Part shown: piece by piece, positions 24,209 to 33,235 of the stretch | Layout: each line of letters starts with the position of its first letter | Position numbering within the stretch: position 1 is the stretch's first letter | Source: Cyanobacteriota bacterium | GTDB lineage: Bacteria > Cyanobacteriota > Cyanobacteriia > Pseudanabaenales > Pseudanabaenaceae | Direction of reading: 5' to 3' | NCBI GenBank assembly: GCA_025356295.1 | Contig: JANXUJ010000235.1 | Coordinates: 1-38,183, forward strand | Length of the DNA stretch: 38,183 bases | Notes under the pieces: model-generated | The model's database searches: none | What the model was told of the DNA's origin: nothing | Seen by the model: the letters and a program-made list of their open reading frames with translations, nothing else | Made by a program: the position numbers and the translations under genes

Positions 24209-25631
24209 AAGGATTCTTGCAATCCTGATAAAGCTTCTTAAACTTTTGCTGCTGCATATGGTGATCGACAATCGGCAGAGGATAATCGCGTTTTTTACAC
24301 TGGTGCGGTGGAATATTGCCACTTAATAATTCGGCGATCGTTAAACCGCGCAATTCAGGCAACCAACGCAAAATATATTCACCTTCAGGATCGTATTTAC
24401 GCGCTTGCGAAGCAGGATTAAAAATTCGCAACGGTTTTGGATCCATGCCACTAGAGGCGCTCCATTGCCAACCGCCGTTATTTGCAGTGAGGTCGCCATC
24501 AAGTAACTTTTGCATAAAGTACTTTTCGCCCCATTGCCAATTGATCATCAAATCTTTAGTCAAAAAGCTCGCCACGATCATCCGACAACGGTTATGCATC
24601 CAGCCAGTTTGATTTAGTTGTCGCATCGCCGCATCGACAATCGGATAGCCCGTCCGACCTTCACACCAAGCCACAAAATTCTCTTGATCATCTTCCCAAG
24701 GAAAGTTTTGCATTTGCGGACGATATGCGCCTGTCGCTAGTTTTGGAAAGTAAAAAAGCACATGTTGATAAAATTCGCGCCATGCTAATTCTTGTTGCCA
24801 TGTGGTGATCCCCGTTGATTCTTCTTCGCTACGGCTTCGCTGCTCAGCCGCGATCGCATATTGCCACACTCGTCTGATCCCGACTGTACCAAAGCGCAAA
24901 TGGGGACTAAGTGCCGATGTACCTGTATGGGCGGGCAGGTCGCGCTCAGTTTTGTAACCCAAAATTCCCTCGCGATCGCAAAAGCTTATGAGTAACTCTA
25001 AAGCTGCGGCTTCACCAGATTTTGGTAAATTAATGTCATTAATAAAACCGAGTTCGCGCAAGCTAGGCAAGCTGATTGTCGGTAGATTTTCATAACTAGC
25101 TAAACCTGTTAATTTCTTCGGCGCGTCAAAGGGTTTTGGCTTTGGTTTGCTTTGCCAGTTACGCCAAAATGGCGTGTAAACCTTATACGGTTCACCCGCT
25201 TGTGTGGCGATCGCATCAGGCGCAATCAAGCCAATATCAATAAAACTTTGGACTTTAATTCCCAGTTTTTGCAAGGCAAGAGTTGCTTCGCGATCGCGCT
25301 CAATCGCAAAGGGTTCAACATCTTGATTAAAAAATAGATGACTCGCCGAAACTGATGTCGCTAACTCACAAATCGATGTGATCGGCTGACCATGCATAAA
25401 TAGTAAGTCACTTCCCAAACGGCGATAGTTGGCTTGCAACTCACGCAAACAACCCAACATAAAATCAACCTTGCTACCCTCAGTAACACCGTCATCGAGA
25501 ATATCAGGATCGAAAACAAATATTCCCAGCACAACTCCTTGCTCCCCAACGTGAGCGATCGCCTCACTAAGTGCAGGATTGTCATCAATTCGCAAATCTC
25601 GGCGATGCCAGACTAAAGCTTTTTCATTCAT
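24207..25631 (-). CDS. phrB: deoxyribodipyrimidine photolyase (CPD class I)
   Basis: This 474-residue flavoprotein repairs UV-induced cyclobutane pyrimidine dimers using light. It starts KALVWHRRDLRIDDNPALSE, the antenna-chromophore domain motif. The catalytic FAD domain shows EGRTGYPIVDAAMRQL, TGWMHNRCRMIVASFLTKDL, WGEKYFMQKLLDGDLTANN and the GGWQWSASSGMDPKPLRIFNP signature. The conserved Trp residues of the electron-transfer chain occur in the same regions. Cyanobacterial enzymes of this type usually carry a deazaflavin antenna. In Synechocystis the gene is called phrA. It faces away from glgP and shares its promoter region. Confidence 0.96.
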   Translation of the reverse strand: MNEKALVWHRRDLRIDDNPALSEAIAHVGEQGVVLGIFVFDPDILDDGVTEGSKVDFMLGCLRELQANYRRLGSDLLFMHGQPITSICELATSVSASHLFFNQDVEPFAIERDREATLALQKLGIKVQSFIDIGLIAPDAIATQAGEPYKVYTPFWRNWQSKPKPKPFDAPKKLTGLASYENLPTISLPSLRELGFINDINLPKSGEAAALELLISFCDREGILGYKTERDLPAHTGTSALSPHLRFGTVGIRRVWQYAIAAEQRSRSEEESTGITTWQQELAWREFYQHVLFYFPKLATGAYRPQMQNFPWEDDQENFVAWCEGRTGYPIVDAAMRQLNQTGWMHNRCRMIVASFLTKDLMINWQWGEKYFMQKLLDGDLTANNGGWQWSASSGMDPKPLRIFNPASQARKYDPEGEYILRWLPELRGLTIAELLSGNIPPHQCKKRDYPLPIVDHHMQQQKFKKLYQDCKNP

Positions 25632-25938
25632 AAGCTATTCCAGAAACTTGAATTACATACCCATTATCGCGCCAGTTCCAAGATTTCCCTGCTTCTTGCG
25701 GTGTAAAAAAGCCCAAAAAACAAAGCCCAAAAAGTAAAGGTAACGCTTTGGGTCGCCTTGACTTTTTGGGTATATGTCAGGAAACCATGAATATTTCGCT
25801 CCCAAAACATAAATTCTCAGTTAAATAATTGTCCAACATCTCAAAGTTTATGGTTGGATAGAAAAGTTGCCTTACCCTTAGCCTTAGGGTCATCAGCAGA
25901 ACTGCCTTAAGACAACGTAACCATTCAGGAATAATTCT
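25632..25938. promoter_or_regulatory. divergent regulatory region between photolyase and glgP, with hairpin
   Basis: This 307-bp gap holds no credible gene. CCCAAAAAGTAAAGG (25726-25740) pairs with CCTTGACTTTTTGGG (25756-25770) with one mismatch, around a 15-nt loop. A second copy of GCCCAAAAA precedes it at 25711-25719. The hairpin may be an operator or attenuator for either gene. No clear -35/-10 pair is assigned, and AGGAAT sits before the glgP ATG. Confidence 0.45.
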
Positions 25939-28473
25939 ATGCAAACAAATGTTGCTAATCAGACCAGCAATATTACGGTAGAAGACGATCGCACAGGTTT
26001 AAGTATTGAAACCCTCAAGCGAGCCTTTGCCGATAACCTGTTTTACATTCAAGGCAAACTTGGCTCTCAGGCAAACTTCACCGACTATTACATGGCGTTA
26101 TCGTTCACAACGCGCGATCGCCTGTTACAACGTTGGCTGCAAACCCTCAAGGTTTACCACGAACAAGACATCAAAACCGTCTACTACCTCTCGGCCGAAT
26201 TTTTAATGGGGCGGCATCTGGGAAATAGCTTAATCAACCTTGACTTGTACGAATCAATCGCCCAAGCCGTCAAAGAATCTGGACTAGACCTAACCGAGTT
26301 ACTAGAACAAGAACCCGATCCAGGGCTTGGTAATGGTGGTTTAGGACGCTTAGCTGCTTGTTTCCTTGATTCACTGGCTACGTTAGAAATTCCTGCGATG
26401 GGTTACGGCATTCGCTACGAATTTGGCATCTTTAACCAATCAATTCAGCAGGGCTGGCAGGTTGAGATTCCTGACAAATGGCTGAAATGTGGCAACCCAT
26501 GGGAAGTTGTCCGCTACGAGTCCACCGTTCAAGTCAAATTTGGGGGATATACCGAAATCTATAATGACGATCGCGGTCGTCCTCGTACTCATTGGATTCC
26601 TAGCTTCACTGTTGAAGGTATTCCTCACGATACCCCCGTTCCTGGTTATCAAACCAATACAGTGAACACCCTCCGACTTTGGAAAGCCGAAGCAGGCGAA
26701 GACTTTAACTTCCAAGCTTTTAACTCTGGCGACTATGACGGCGCGGTTGCCACGAAGATTAAATCAGAAACGATTTCTAAAGTTCTTTATCCTAACGACA
26801 ACACCCCTCAAGGTCGTCAGTTACGCTTAGAGCAGCAATTTTTCTTTGTTTCCTGCTCGCTCCAAGACATCATCCGCCGCCATCTCAAAAAATATGGTCG
26901 TCTAGATAATCTGCCTGAACACGCCGCTGTCCAGCTAAACGACACACATCCTGCAATCAGCATTGCTGAAATGATGCACTTGCTCGTAGACGAACACGGA
27001 ATGTTTTGGGATGAAGCATGGCGGATTACGCAGCGTACTTTTGCCTACACCAACCATACACTCATGCCTGAAGCTCTCGAAAAATGGGGCGTTCCTCTAT
27101 TTGAAAGCTTACTGCCAAGGCATTTAGAAATCATCTATGAAATCAATCGCCGCTTCTTGCTAGATGTAGAGACTTGGTTTCCGGGTGACGAAGAGTTGCT
27201 GTCGCGCCTATCGATTATCGAAGAAGGTAGCAGTAAAAAAGTACGCATGGCGAACCTCGCTACAGTCGGTAGTCATGCGGTCAATGGTGTGGCCGCGTTG
27301 CACACCGAGCTGCTCAAACAAGATGTCTTAAAAGATTTCTATAAACTTTGGCCCGAGAAGTTTAATAACAAAACTAATGGAGTCACCCCACGCCGTTGGG
27401 TATTGCTAGCCAATCCTGCGCTATCGGAATTGATTACCGAAAAAATTGGTGACACTTGGCTGAAGCATCTTGATGAACTTCGTAAACTCGAAGCTTTTGT
27501 TGATGACAAGGATTTTCGCGATCGCTGGCGAGCCATTAAGCGCGCTAACAAGCAAGCACTTGCCGATTACATCACGACCCACAACGGTGTGGAAATTGAT
27601 GTTAACTCGATCTTTGATATCCAAGTCAAGCGGATCCATGAGTACAAGCGTCAACATCTTGACCTACTGCACATCATCGGGCTGTATCTACGGATCAAGC
27701 AAAATCCCAGCATCAACATCACGCCTCGCACTTTTATCTTTGGTGGTAAGGCTGCTCCTGGATATACGATGGCGAAGCTGATCATCAAAGCGGTTAATGC
27801 TGTGGCTGATGTGGTCAATCGCGATCCTGATGTGCAAGGACGCATTAAGGTTGTCTTCCTTGCCAACTTTAGCGCCTCTCTTGGTCAATTGATTTATCCT
27901 GCTGCTGACTTGTCGGAGCAAATCTCGACCGCAGGAAAAGAAGCTTCGGGTACTGGCAACATGAAATTCACAATGAATGGATCGTTGACAATTGGAACTC
28001 TTGACGGCGCAAATATCGAGATTCGCGAAGAAGTCGGCGATGATAATTTCTTTCTCTTCGGTCTGACCGCTGCGGAAGTCGAACAGAAAAAGGCTGAAGG
28101 CTATAATCCTTATTCTTATTATGAGAATAATGAAGAACTTCGCAATGTTCTTGATCGTCTCGGTATGGGATACTTCTTGCCTAGTGACAAGGACTTATTT
28201 AAGCCTTTAGTAGATTCGCTGATGTATCACGATGACTACATGCTACTAGCTGATTATCAAGCTTACGCAGATTGTCAAACTAAAGTCAATGATGCTTATA
28301 AGGATGTCGAGCATTGGACAACCATGAGTATTCTCAATGTTGCGCGTTCGGGCAAGTTTTCTTCTGATCGCACAATCAAAGAATATTGTGATGAAATCTG
28401 GAATGTGAAACCTATTAAAGTGGAGTTGGAAGAGTACGATCCTGCAAAGGCTACTCTCAATGTTGGCGGTTAG
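25939..28473 (+). CDS. glgP: glycogen phosphorylase
   Basis: GlgP releases glucose-1-phosphate from glycogen, using PLP as cofactor. The 844-residue length is standard. Family markers are YYLSAEFLMGRHLGNSL, EPDPGLGNGGLGRLAACFLD, AVQLNDTHPAISIAEMM, TNHTLMPEALEKW and KTNGVTPRRW. FDIQVKRIHEYKRQHL and the PLP-lysine segment EASGTGNMKFTMNGSLTIGT follow. It serves night-time carbon supply. It is transcribed alone, away from photolyase, and ends at a strong bidirectional terminator shared with tatC. Confidence 0.98.
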   Translation: MQTNVANQTSNITVEDDRTGLSIETLKRAFADNLFYIQGKLGSQANFTDYYMALSFTTRDRLLQRWLQTLKVYHEQDIKTVYYLSAEFLMGRHLGNSLINLDLYESIAQAVKESGLDLTELLEQEPDPGLGNGGLGRLAACFLDSLATLEIPAMGYGIRYEFGIFNQSIQQGWQVEIPDKWLKCGNPWEVVRYESTVQVKFGGYTEIYNDDRGRPRTHWIPSFTVEGIPHDTPVPGYQTNTVNTLRLWKAEAGEDFNFQAFNSGDYDGAVATKIKSETISKVLYPNDNTPQGRQLRLEQQFFFVSCSLQDIIRRHLKKYGRLDNLPEHAAVQLNDTHPAISIAEMMHLLVDEHGMFWDEAWRITQRTFAYTNHTLMPEALEKWGVPLFESLLPRHLEIIYEINRRFLLDVETWFPGDEELLSRLSIIEEGSSKKVRMANLATVGSHAVNGVAALHTELLKQDVLKDFYKLWPEKFNNKTNGVTPRRWVLLANPALSELITEKIGDTWLKHLDELRKLEAFVDDKDFRDRWRAIKRANKQALADYITTHNGVEIDVNSIFDIQVKRIHEYKRQHLDLLHIIGLYLRIKQNPSINITPRTFIFGGKAAPGYTMAKLIIKAVNAVADVVNRDPDVQGRIKVVFLANFSASLGQLIYPAADLSEQISTAGKEASGTGNMKFTMNGSLTIGTLDGANIEIREEVGDDNFFLFGLTAAEVEQKKAEGYNPYSYYENNEELRNVLDRLGMGYFLPSDKDLFKPLVDSLMYHDDYMLLADYQAYADCQTKVNDAYKDVEHWTTMSILNVARSGKFSSDRTIKEYCDEIWNVKPIKVELEEYDPAKATLNVGG

Positions 28474-28508
28474 TAATTAACTCCCTCACTCATCCATTTC
28501 CGACTCAT

Positions 28509-28553
28509 CTATTTACAAGAAAGGCTCGCTAAGCGAGCCTTTCTTGTAAATAG
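28509..28553. terminator. bidirectional terminator, glgP / tatC
   Basis: A perfect pair of 22-bp arms (CTATTTACAAGAAAGGCTCG CT and its complement) flanks a single central base, between convergent glgP and tatC. Confidence 0.9.
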
Positions 28554-28592
28554 CTCATAAAGAGATAGAATCCTTACCCCATTAAGTCGCCT

Positions 28593-29423
28593 TTATTTGC
28601 CCATAGCCTTGACTAAGAAAATACCGCCAAAGTACAACATTCCCACCGCTCCCGCCAGTAAACTTTGAGTCATCGGATCAGTTGACGGTGTCAGCACGGC
28701 TCCGAGGATGACGGCTCCGAGGATGACATACCGCCAACCTGCCAGCATTTTTTTGGAGTTGACAATTCCTGTCATCGCTAATAGGGCTTGAATGACAGGA
28801 ATCTGAAAAGCTAAGCCAGTACTAAATAACAGCAGCAGCACAAACTCAAAATATCGGTCAATCGACCAAAACTGCTCAACTACATCACCGCCATAACTAA
28901 TGAAGAAATTAAGGGCGGCAGGAATTAATAACTGATAAGCAAACACAATCCCCAAGACAAATAAAATACTAGAACCAAATACAATTGGCGCGATCGCACG
29001 TTTTTCTTTGCGCGTGAGTCCGGGCAATATAAAGCGAACAATTTGGTACAAGATCGCAGGACTAGCTACTAATAAACCACTGTAGCCAGCCACCTTGATT
29101 GACACAAAAAAGTATTCTCCTGGAGCGAGTTGCAAGAATTTCACACCCTGAGCAGGGACTTCTAGCAAAGCAACAATTTTGTTAACGATCGCAAAGCAAC
29201 CAATCACACCCACAAAAACTGCTATCAAGGCATACAAAATTCGCGATCGAAACTCTTCAAGATGGTCAAACAGAGACATCTCAACGTCCTCGATTTCTTC
29301 GCGATCGCCATCGACAATAGAGGACTCAGCGATCGCTTCTTCGTTTACGGACTCGATGACTTTTTGGTCAGAAAAATCATCAAAATTTTCTGCCTGTTCT
29401 GCTTCACTTACCGTCTCTAGCAT
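28593..29423 (-). CDS. tatC: Sec-independent protein translocase TatC
   Basis: TatC is the receptor of the twin-arginine pathway in plasma and thylakoid membranes. It probably serves the Tat-type signal of CmpA in this window. An acidic N-terminal extension of about 45 residues precedes MSLFDHLEEFRSRI, the family start motif. Six membrane segments follow, with FLQLAPGEYFFVSIKVA, FILPGLTRKEKR and FQIPVIQALLAMTGIV as hallmarks and the last loop VLTPSTDPMTQ. ATG 29423 (276 residues) is preferred over an upstream TTG (29459), though neither has a clear ribosome-binding site. A 15-bp perfect tandem repeat gives VILGA-VILGA in the fifth/sixth helix region. Confidence 0.95.
   Translation of the reverse strand: MLETVSEAEQAENFDDFSDQKVIESVNEEAIAESSIVDGDREEIEDVEMSLFDHLEEFRSRILYALIAVFVGVIGCFAIVNKIVALLEVPAQGVKFLQLAPGEYFFVSIKVAGYSGLLVASPAILYQIVRFILPGLTRKEKRAIAPIVFGSSILFVLGIVFAYQLLIPAALNFFISYGGDVVEQFWSIDRYFEFVLLLLFSTGLAFQIPVIQALLAMTGIVNSKKMLAGWRYVILGAVILGAVLTPSTDPMTQSLLAGAVGMLYFGGIFLVKAMGK
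28696..28725 (-). repeat. 15-bp perfect tandem repeat inside tatC
   Basis: ACGGCTCCGAGGATG (plus strand) is repeated head to tail in frame, encoding VILGA twice within a membrane helix. From memory the helix is of normal TatC length, so the repeat may be sequence convergence or gene conversion rather than an added unit. Confidence 0.85.
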
Positions 29424-29463
29424 GGTGTCGTTAGTAAAATTAACTTGTCGATTGCCCAACTCA

Positions 29464-29489
29464 ATTGTTTGAAAAAGCGATCAAACAAT
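29464..29489. promoter_or_regulatory. 9-bp palindrome in the tatC / HerA-like divergent promoter
   Basis: ATTGTTTGA (29464-29472) and TCAAACAAT (29481-29489) are exact inverted repeats separated by 8 bp. The site lies in the 120-bp gap between divergent genes. The size and symmetry suit a dimeric repressor or activator site. Confidence 0.4.
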
Positions 29490-29543
29490 CAGATTATATC
29501 GATACTATAGCAATAACATCAGGAATAACATGGAGATTGTGAC

Positions 29544-31280
29544 ATGATCGAGCCAGTTGGCTATATTCTCGGAACCAAAGATGCCACACCGCTTGAGTTT
29601 TGGGTGGCAGTGAGCGATGGCAAAGTCCTCCGTCTGGATGACGTTGTCCAAGTCAATACCGATCGCCCCGACAAAAAAGGAATCGTCAGCTTTTATGGCA
29701 TTGTTGATCATGTACGAACTATTCATGAAGGCACACAATTTGATACCGATACATTTTTGGTGACGACAGGCAGTATGCCCGTGAATGTATCGTATGCCGC
29801 ACATATCCAAGTCACCCGCATCGAGCCTGAAGAATATTTACCGCCCCAACCAAGCGATGCTGTTTATCTAGCCGAAAATGAGAATCTTGAATTTGCGCTT
29901 AATTTTGATGGAATGGAACAGCGCATATCGGCGGGAATGATGCGAAATGGTAGTCCAGCTTATTTGAACTATGAATTTATCGATGGCACAAAGGGCGCTC
30001 ATGTCAATATTTCAGGGATTTCGGGCGTAGCGACTAAGACTTCTTTTGCTTTGTTTTTACTACATTCTATTTTTAATTCGACAGCGCTCGGTGCAAAGAG
30101 AGCGAATACTAAGGCGTTAATTTTTAATGTTAAGGGTGAAGATTTATTCTTTTTAGATAAAGCGAATAATAAGATTCGCGAAGAAGATCGAGCGACCTAT
30201 CGCTCTCTCGATCTACCGATTGAGCCATTTCGGGATGTGCGTTTTTGTGTCGCACCCAAGAAAAATACTCAAGAAATAGAACCACATCTCGATCAACGCT
30301 CTGATAATATTTCGGCTTATGTCTGGGGTATGCGCGAATTTTGTCGCGATCGCTTATTTCGATTTTTGTTTGCAGGGGATGACTTAGAACGCGGAAATAT
30401 TGGCTTTTTAGCCAGCATTGTCGAAGAACGACTCGCGCGATTGGCGATCGACAACGATAAATATGACATAAAGATGGGATTTGTTCCCAGAGCCAGTCTA
30501 GATTTGGAGGATACCTATGGAGAAGAGGATAAAGATAAAGTCGAGACATTTCGCGATTTGATTGAGTTTCTCGAAGATAAATTAGTCGATAATCCTGATC
30601 AAAAATGGCTAGGACGCAATGCCCCTGCCACGGCTGAAGCTCTGACTCGCCGTATGTGGGGAATTGCCAATGAGATGGGACATCTGATTCGCGGCGATCT
30701 ACCGTCAACAGAACTAGAAAAATATCATCTCGATCCACTTGCAGCTGAGTATCAATTAACGATCGCTGACATCAACAAATTGGGCAGCAAAGCTCAAAAA
30801 TTTGTGGTGGGCGTATTGCTGCAAAAACTATTTATGGAAAAAGAAAAACGCGGACAATATCCTGTTGTCTTTATCGTTCTCGATGAGTTGAATAAATATG
30901 CACCTAAAGAAGGTCGTAGCCCAATCAAGGACTTGCTAGTAGAAATTGCCGAGCGAGGGCGATCGCTTGGCATTATCTTGATTGGCGCGCAACAAACTGC
31001 CTCAGAAGTAGAACGCCGCGTAGTCGGTCAAGCCGCAGTGCGCGTAGTCGGTCGCCTTGACTCTGCTGAAGTTGAGCGACCTGAATACAATTTTTTGACA
31101 GGTGCTTGTCGGAAGCGCGCCTTATTATTAAAATCTGGCAGTATGTTTATTCATCAGCCTGAAGTTCCGTCACCTTTACTGGTTGGATTCCCATTCCCTG
31201 CTTATGCAACGAGACTGAGAGAAGTCCAAACTAGTGAAGTTGAAGAGCAGGTTCTCAAAAGTAAGGTCAAACGGTTGTAG
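29544..31280 (+). CDS. HerA-like hexameric ATPase with atypical P-loop
   Basis: This 578-residue protein of the HerA/FtsK-type ATPase superfamily begins with a beta-rich HAS-barrel-like domain (about 1-110, IEPVGYILGTKDATPLEFWV). Its nucleotide loop reads GISGVATKTSFALF, which carries one residue more than the usual HerA GxTGSGKS. Walker B is VVFIVLDELNKYAP, followed by the conserved RGRSLGIILIGAQQTASEV segment with Arg finger and sensor features. HerA normally works with the nuclease NurA in DNA-end processing, but no nurA is adjacent. A GGAG site at 29532-29535 supports the ATG. It may be a DNA or protein pump with a distinct partner. Confidence 0.82.
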   Translation: MIEPVGYILGTKDATPLEFWVAVSDGKVLRLDDVVQVNTDRPDKKGIVSFYGIVDHVRTIHEGTQFDTDTFLVTTGSMPVNVSYAAHIQVTRIEPEEYLPPQPSDAVYLAENENLEFALNFDGMEQRISAGMMRNGSPAYLNYEFIDGTKGAHVNISGISGVATKTSFALFLLHSIFNSTALGAKRANTKALIFNVKGEDLFFLDKANNKIREEDRATYRSLDLPIEPFRDVRFCVAPKKNTQEIEPHLDQRSDNISAYVWGMREFCRDRLFRFLFAGDDLERGNIGFLASIVEERLARLAIDNDKYDIKMGFVPRASLDLEDTYGEEDKDKVETFRDLIEFLEDKLVDNPDQKWLGRNAPATAEALTRRMWGIANEMGHLIRGDLPSTELEKYHLDPLAAEYQLTIADINKLGSKAQKFVVGVLLQKLFMEKEKRGQYPVVFIVLDELNKYAPKEGRSPIKDLLVEIAERGRSLGIILIGAQQTASEVERRVVGQAAVRVVGRLDSAEVERPEYNFLTGACRKRALLLKSGSMFIHQPEVPSPLLVGFPFPAYATRLREVQTSEVEEQVLKSKVKRL

Positions 31281-31699
31281 TTTACAAAAGAGAAATTCGT
31301 TTATTTTAATTAATCATCAAGTTTTGTAGCGCGATCGCTAAAAGTGTTCGCGCTTGGTCAACAATTTCCTCTACATCTTCTTCTGATGCAATTGAATTTG
31401 TGTCATAGTCTGCAAGAGTACGCTGGGCTTGGGCATCAATCAGGTATCGATGAAACTCCATTGGCACTTTGCCAGCATGAGCGAGATAACGCCCAAAAGC
31501 ACTGATAACAGCAGCATGACTAGAAAAAGAGAGTCCTTATCATTACTAGACCTTTCAAAGGCATGAGGGATATTCAGAGTTTAATTACGTCCATTATGAA
31601 ACAAACGAACTTGATACTAATCAGAGTTTTCATCTTCTATTTCACTTGATGACTGCAAAATATCATTTTTAGTATAGCTTCGTTAACTTGCTAATGGAG
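31281..31699. other. decayed region with toxin-type fragments
   Basis: This 419-bp gap between convergent genes has no intact gene. It holds a HEPN-like fragment (31306-31536). A second minus-strand open stretch near 31617-31679 reads NDILQSSSEIEDENSD then stops, and may be the tail of another decayed protein. No terminator hairpin is obvious after the HerA-like gene. Confidence 0.5.
31306..31536 (-). pseudogene. truncated HEPN-domain protein (C-terminal remnant)
   Basis: The minus strand from 31536 reads GLSFSSHAAVISAFGRYL, then MEFHRYLIDAQAQRTLADYD and EEIVDQARTLLAIAL before a TAA. This is the C-terminal half of HEPN proteins (COG1895 type), where GLSFSSHSAVISAFG and the hRyLidA...R..aDYd stretch are hallmarks. 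A stop codon lies directly upstream, no start exists, and the N-terminal half including the RxxxxH-type region is gone. In intact form it would pair with a MNT nucleotidyltransferase as a toxin-antitoxin module; no MNT gene is seen. Family match is from memory. Confidence 0.65.
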
Positions 31700-33205
31700 C
31701 TACTTATGAAACACATTCTGTCGCGATGCTAATCTTGCTTTACCCGAAGCAGCCCACTCTTGCAAAATTTGAATTTCTTGTTGAGCAGTCTGAGCCAGTG
31801 GCACGATTTGGCTAGCGGCTTCGAGAATGTCATCGTTGGTAAAATCGCGATTTTGACTAAAACCAATATGCATCGCTTCGATGATGCCCTGCTCGATTTC
31901 GGCTCCTGAAAAGTCGGGGGTTTCGTAAGCAAGGCGATCAATGTCGTAGGTGCGAGTGTTGTGGGGACGATATTTACTCAGATGTACCGAAAAAATCTGC
32001 GATCGCTCTTCTTGATTGGGCAATCCCACAAAAAATACTTCATCAAATCGTCCTTTTCGTAATAGTTCAGGTGGCAATGTGCGGATATTATTCGCCGTCG
32101 CCACCACAAATACGGGCGAAGTTTTTTCTGCCATCCATGTCAGAAATGTCCCAAACACGCGATTAGTCGTGCCTGAGTCTCCTCTACCATCGGCGCTAGC
32201 AAAGGCTTTATCGATTTCATCAATCCATAATACGCAGGGAGATAACGCTTCAGCTAGCTGAATCATTTGACGAGTACGAGACTCACTCTCGCCGACTAAT
32301 CCCGCAAAGAGGCGACCGACATCAAGACGGAGTAATGGCAGATGCCAGTGATGAGAAATAGCTTTAGCCGTAAGCGATTTGCCAGTGCCTTGTATACCTG
32401 CTAGCAGCAAGCCGCGTGGATGGGGCAGTCCATACTTTCGAGCGCGATCGCTAAATGCACTACCCCGCCGTAATAGCCATTCTTTGAGATTATCTAAACC
32501 ACCGATGTCGCTAATTTCTATAGTCGATGGATAGAACTCTAGTATCTGAGTTTGACGAATACTTTGACGCTTTTCTTCGAGAATTAGTTCTACATCTTCA
32601 GGACGAAGGCGGCTATTTTCAGCGATCGCTTTTGCTAATACTCGCCTCATCCGCTCTAATGACAACCCTTGACCAGCACGAACAAGATCATCGATCGCTT
32701 GTTTGTCAAGTTGAATGTCACAAGTCGGATTGGCATAACTAATCGAACAAGCAATCTGCTCGATCTCTATTCTTAATTCAGTAGGGTTGGGAAGTGGAAA
32801 TTCTAAAATCGAGAAAAACTCACTGAGATTATCAGGAATACTAATTTGTGAGGCAAGCACAATAATATTTTGCGGTTCACTTTTGAGCTTTCGCGCGAGA
32901 TTTTTCAACTTTCGAGCGATCGCTACATCTTCGAGAAAGCGATCGAAATCTCGCAATACAAATACTGCTCCTTTAGGGATTTTATCGACAAATTCTAAAG
33001 CTTGCAAAGGATTGCGCTTACCCATTCCTGCATCAGTGGGATTGGATTGATATCCATCAACAAAATCCCAGACAAATATGCTGCGTCCAAGAGATTTTGC
33101 CACAGTTATAATCGATGCCTCGACCCGTTCTTCTTCTGCTGAAGGGATATAAATCAAGGGATAGCGAGCGCGGAGCGTCAAGTTCAAATCGGCTTCAAAA
33201 TTCAT
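31700..33205 (-). CDS. ycf46: Ycf46-like AAA+ ATPase
   Basis: This 501-residue protein matches the cyanobacterial/plastid Ycf46 family. The N-terminal half (about 1-225) is a degenerate ATPase-like domain starting FEADLNLTLRARYPLIYIPS. The C-terminal half is an active AAA+ module: GIQGTGKSLTAKAIS (Walker A), CVLWIDEIDKAF (Walker B), TNRVFGTFLTWM, VVATANNIRTLPPELLRKGR with Arg finger, and FSGAEIEQGI. Reported work links Ycf46 (Slr0374) of Synechocystis to inorganic-carbon use, which is notable next to the cmp-type operon in the same window. It is divergent from the unknown gene at 33236 with only 30 bp between them. Confidence 0.92.
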   Translation of the reverse strand: MNFEADLNLTLRARYPLIYIPSAEEERVEASIITVAKSLGRSIFVWDFVDGYQSNPTDAGMGKRNPLQALEFVDKIPKGAVFVLRDFDRFLEDVAIARKLKNLARKLKSEPQNIIVLASQISIPDNLSEFFSILEFPLPNPTELRIEIEQIACSISYANPTCDIQLDKQAIDDLVRAGQGLSLERMRRVLAKAIAENSRLRPEDVELILEEKRQSIRQTQILEFYPSTIEISDIGGLDNLKEWLLRRGSAFSDRARKYGLPHPRGLLLAGIQGTGKSLTAKAISHHWHLPLLRLDVGRLFAGLVGESESRTRQMIQLAEALSPCVLWIDEIDKAFASADGRGDSGTTNRVFGTFLTWMAEKTSPVFVVATANNIRTLPPELLRKGRFDEVFFVGLPNQEERSQIFSVHLSKYRPHNTRTYDIDRLAYETPDFSGAEIEQGIIEAMHIGFSQNRDFTNDDILEAASQIVPLAQTAQQEIQILQEWAASGKARLASRQNVFHK

Positions 33206-33235
33206 GAATATTTTTTTATATTTTTATCTTAGTTT

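Noticed and set aside
24828..24852. GCTACGGCTTCGCTGC inside the photolyase as an inserted repeat
   Set aside because: It encodes the QRSRSEEE stretch, which looks ordinary for photolyases, so no insertion is needed to explain it.
30130..30738. 202-codon minus-strand ORF inside the HerA-like gene
   Set aside because: It is an antisense shadow of a clearly conserved coding region, with a composition skewed to Arg/Tyr/Leu and no family resemblance.
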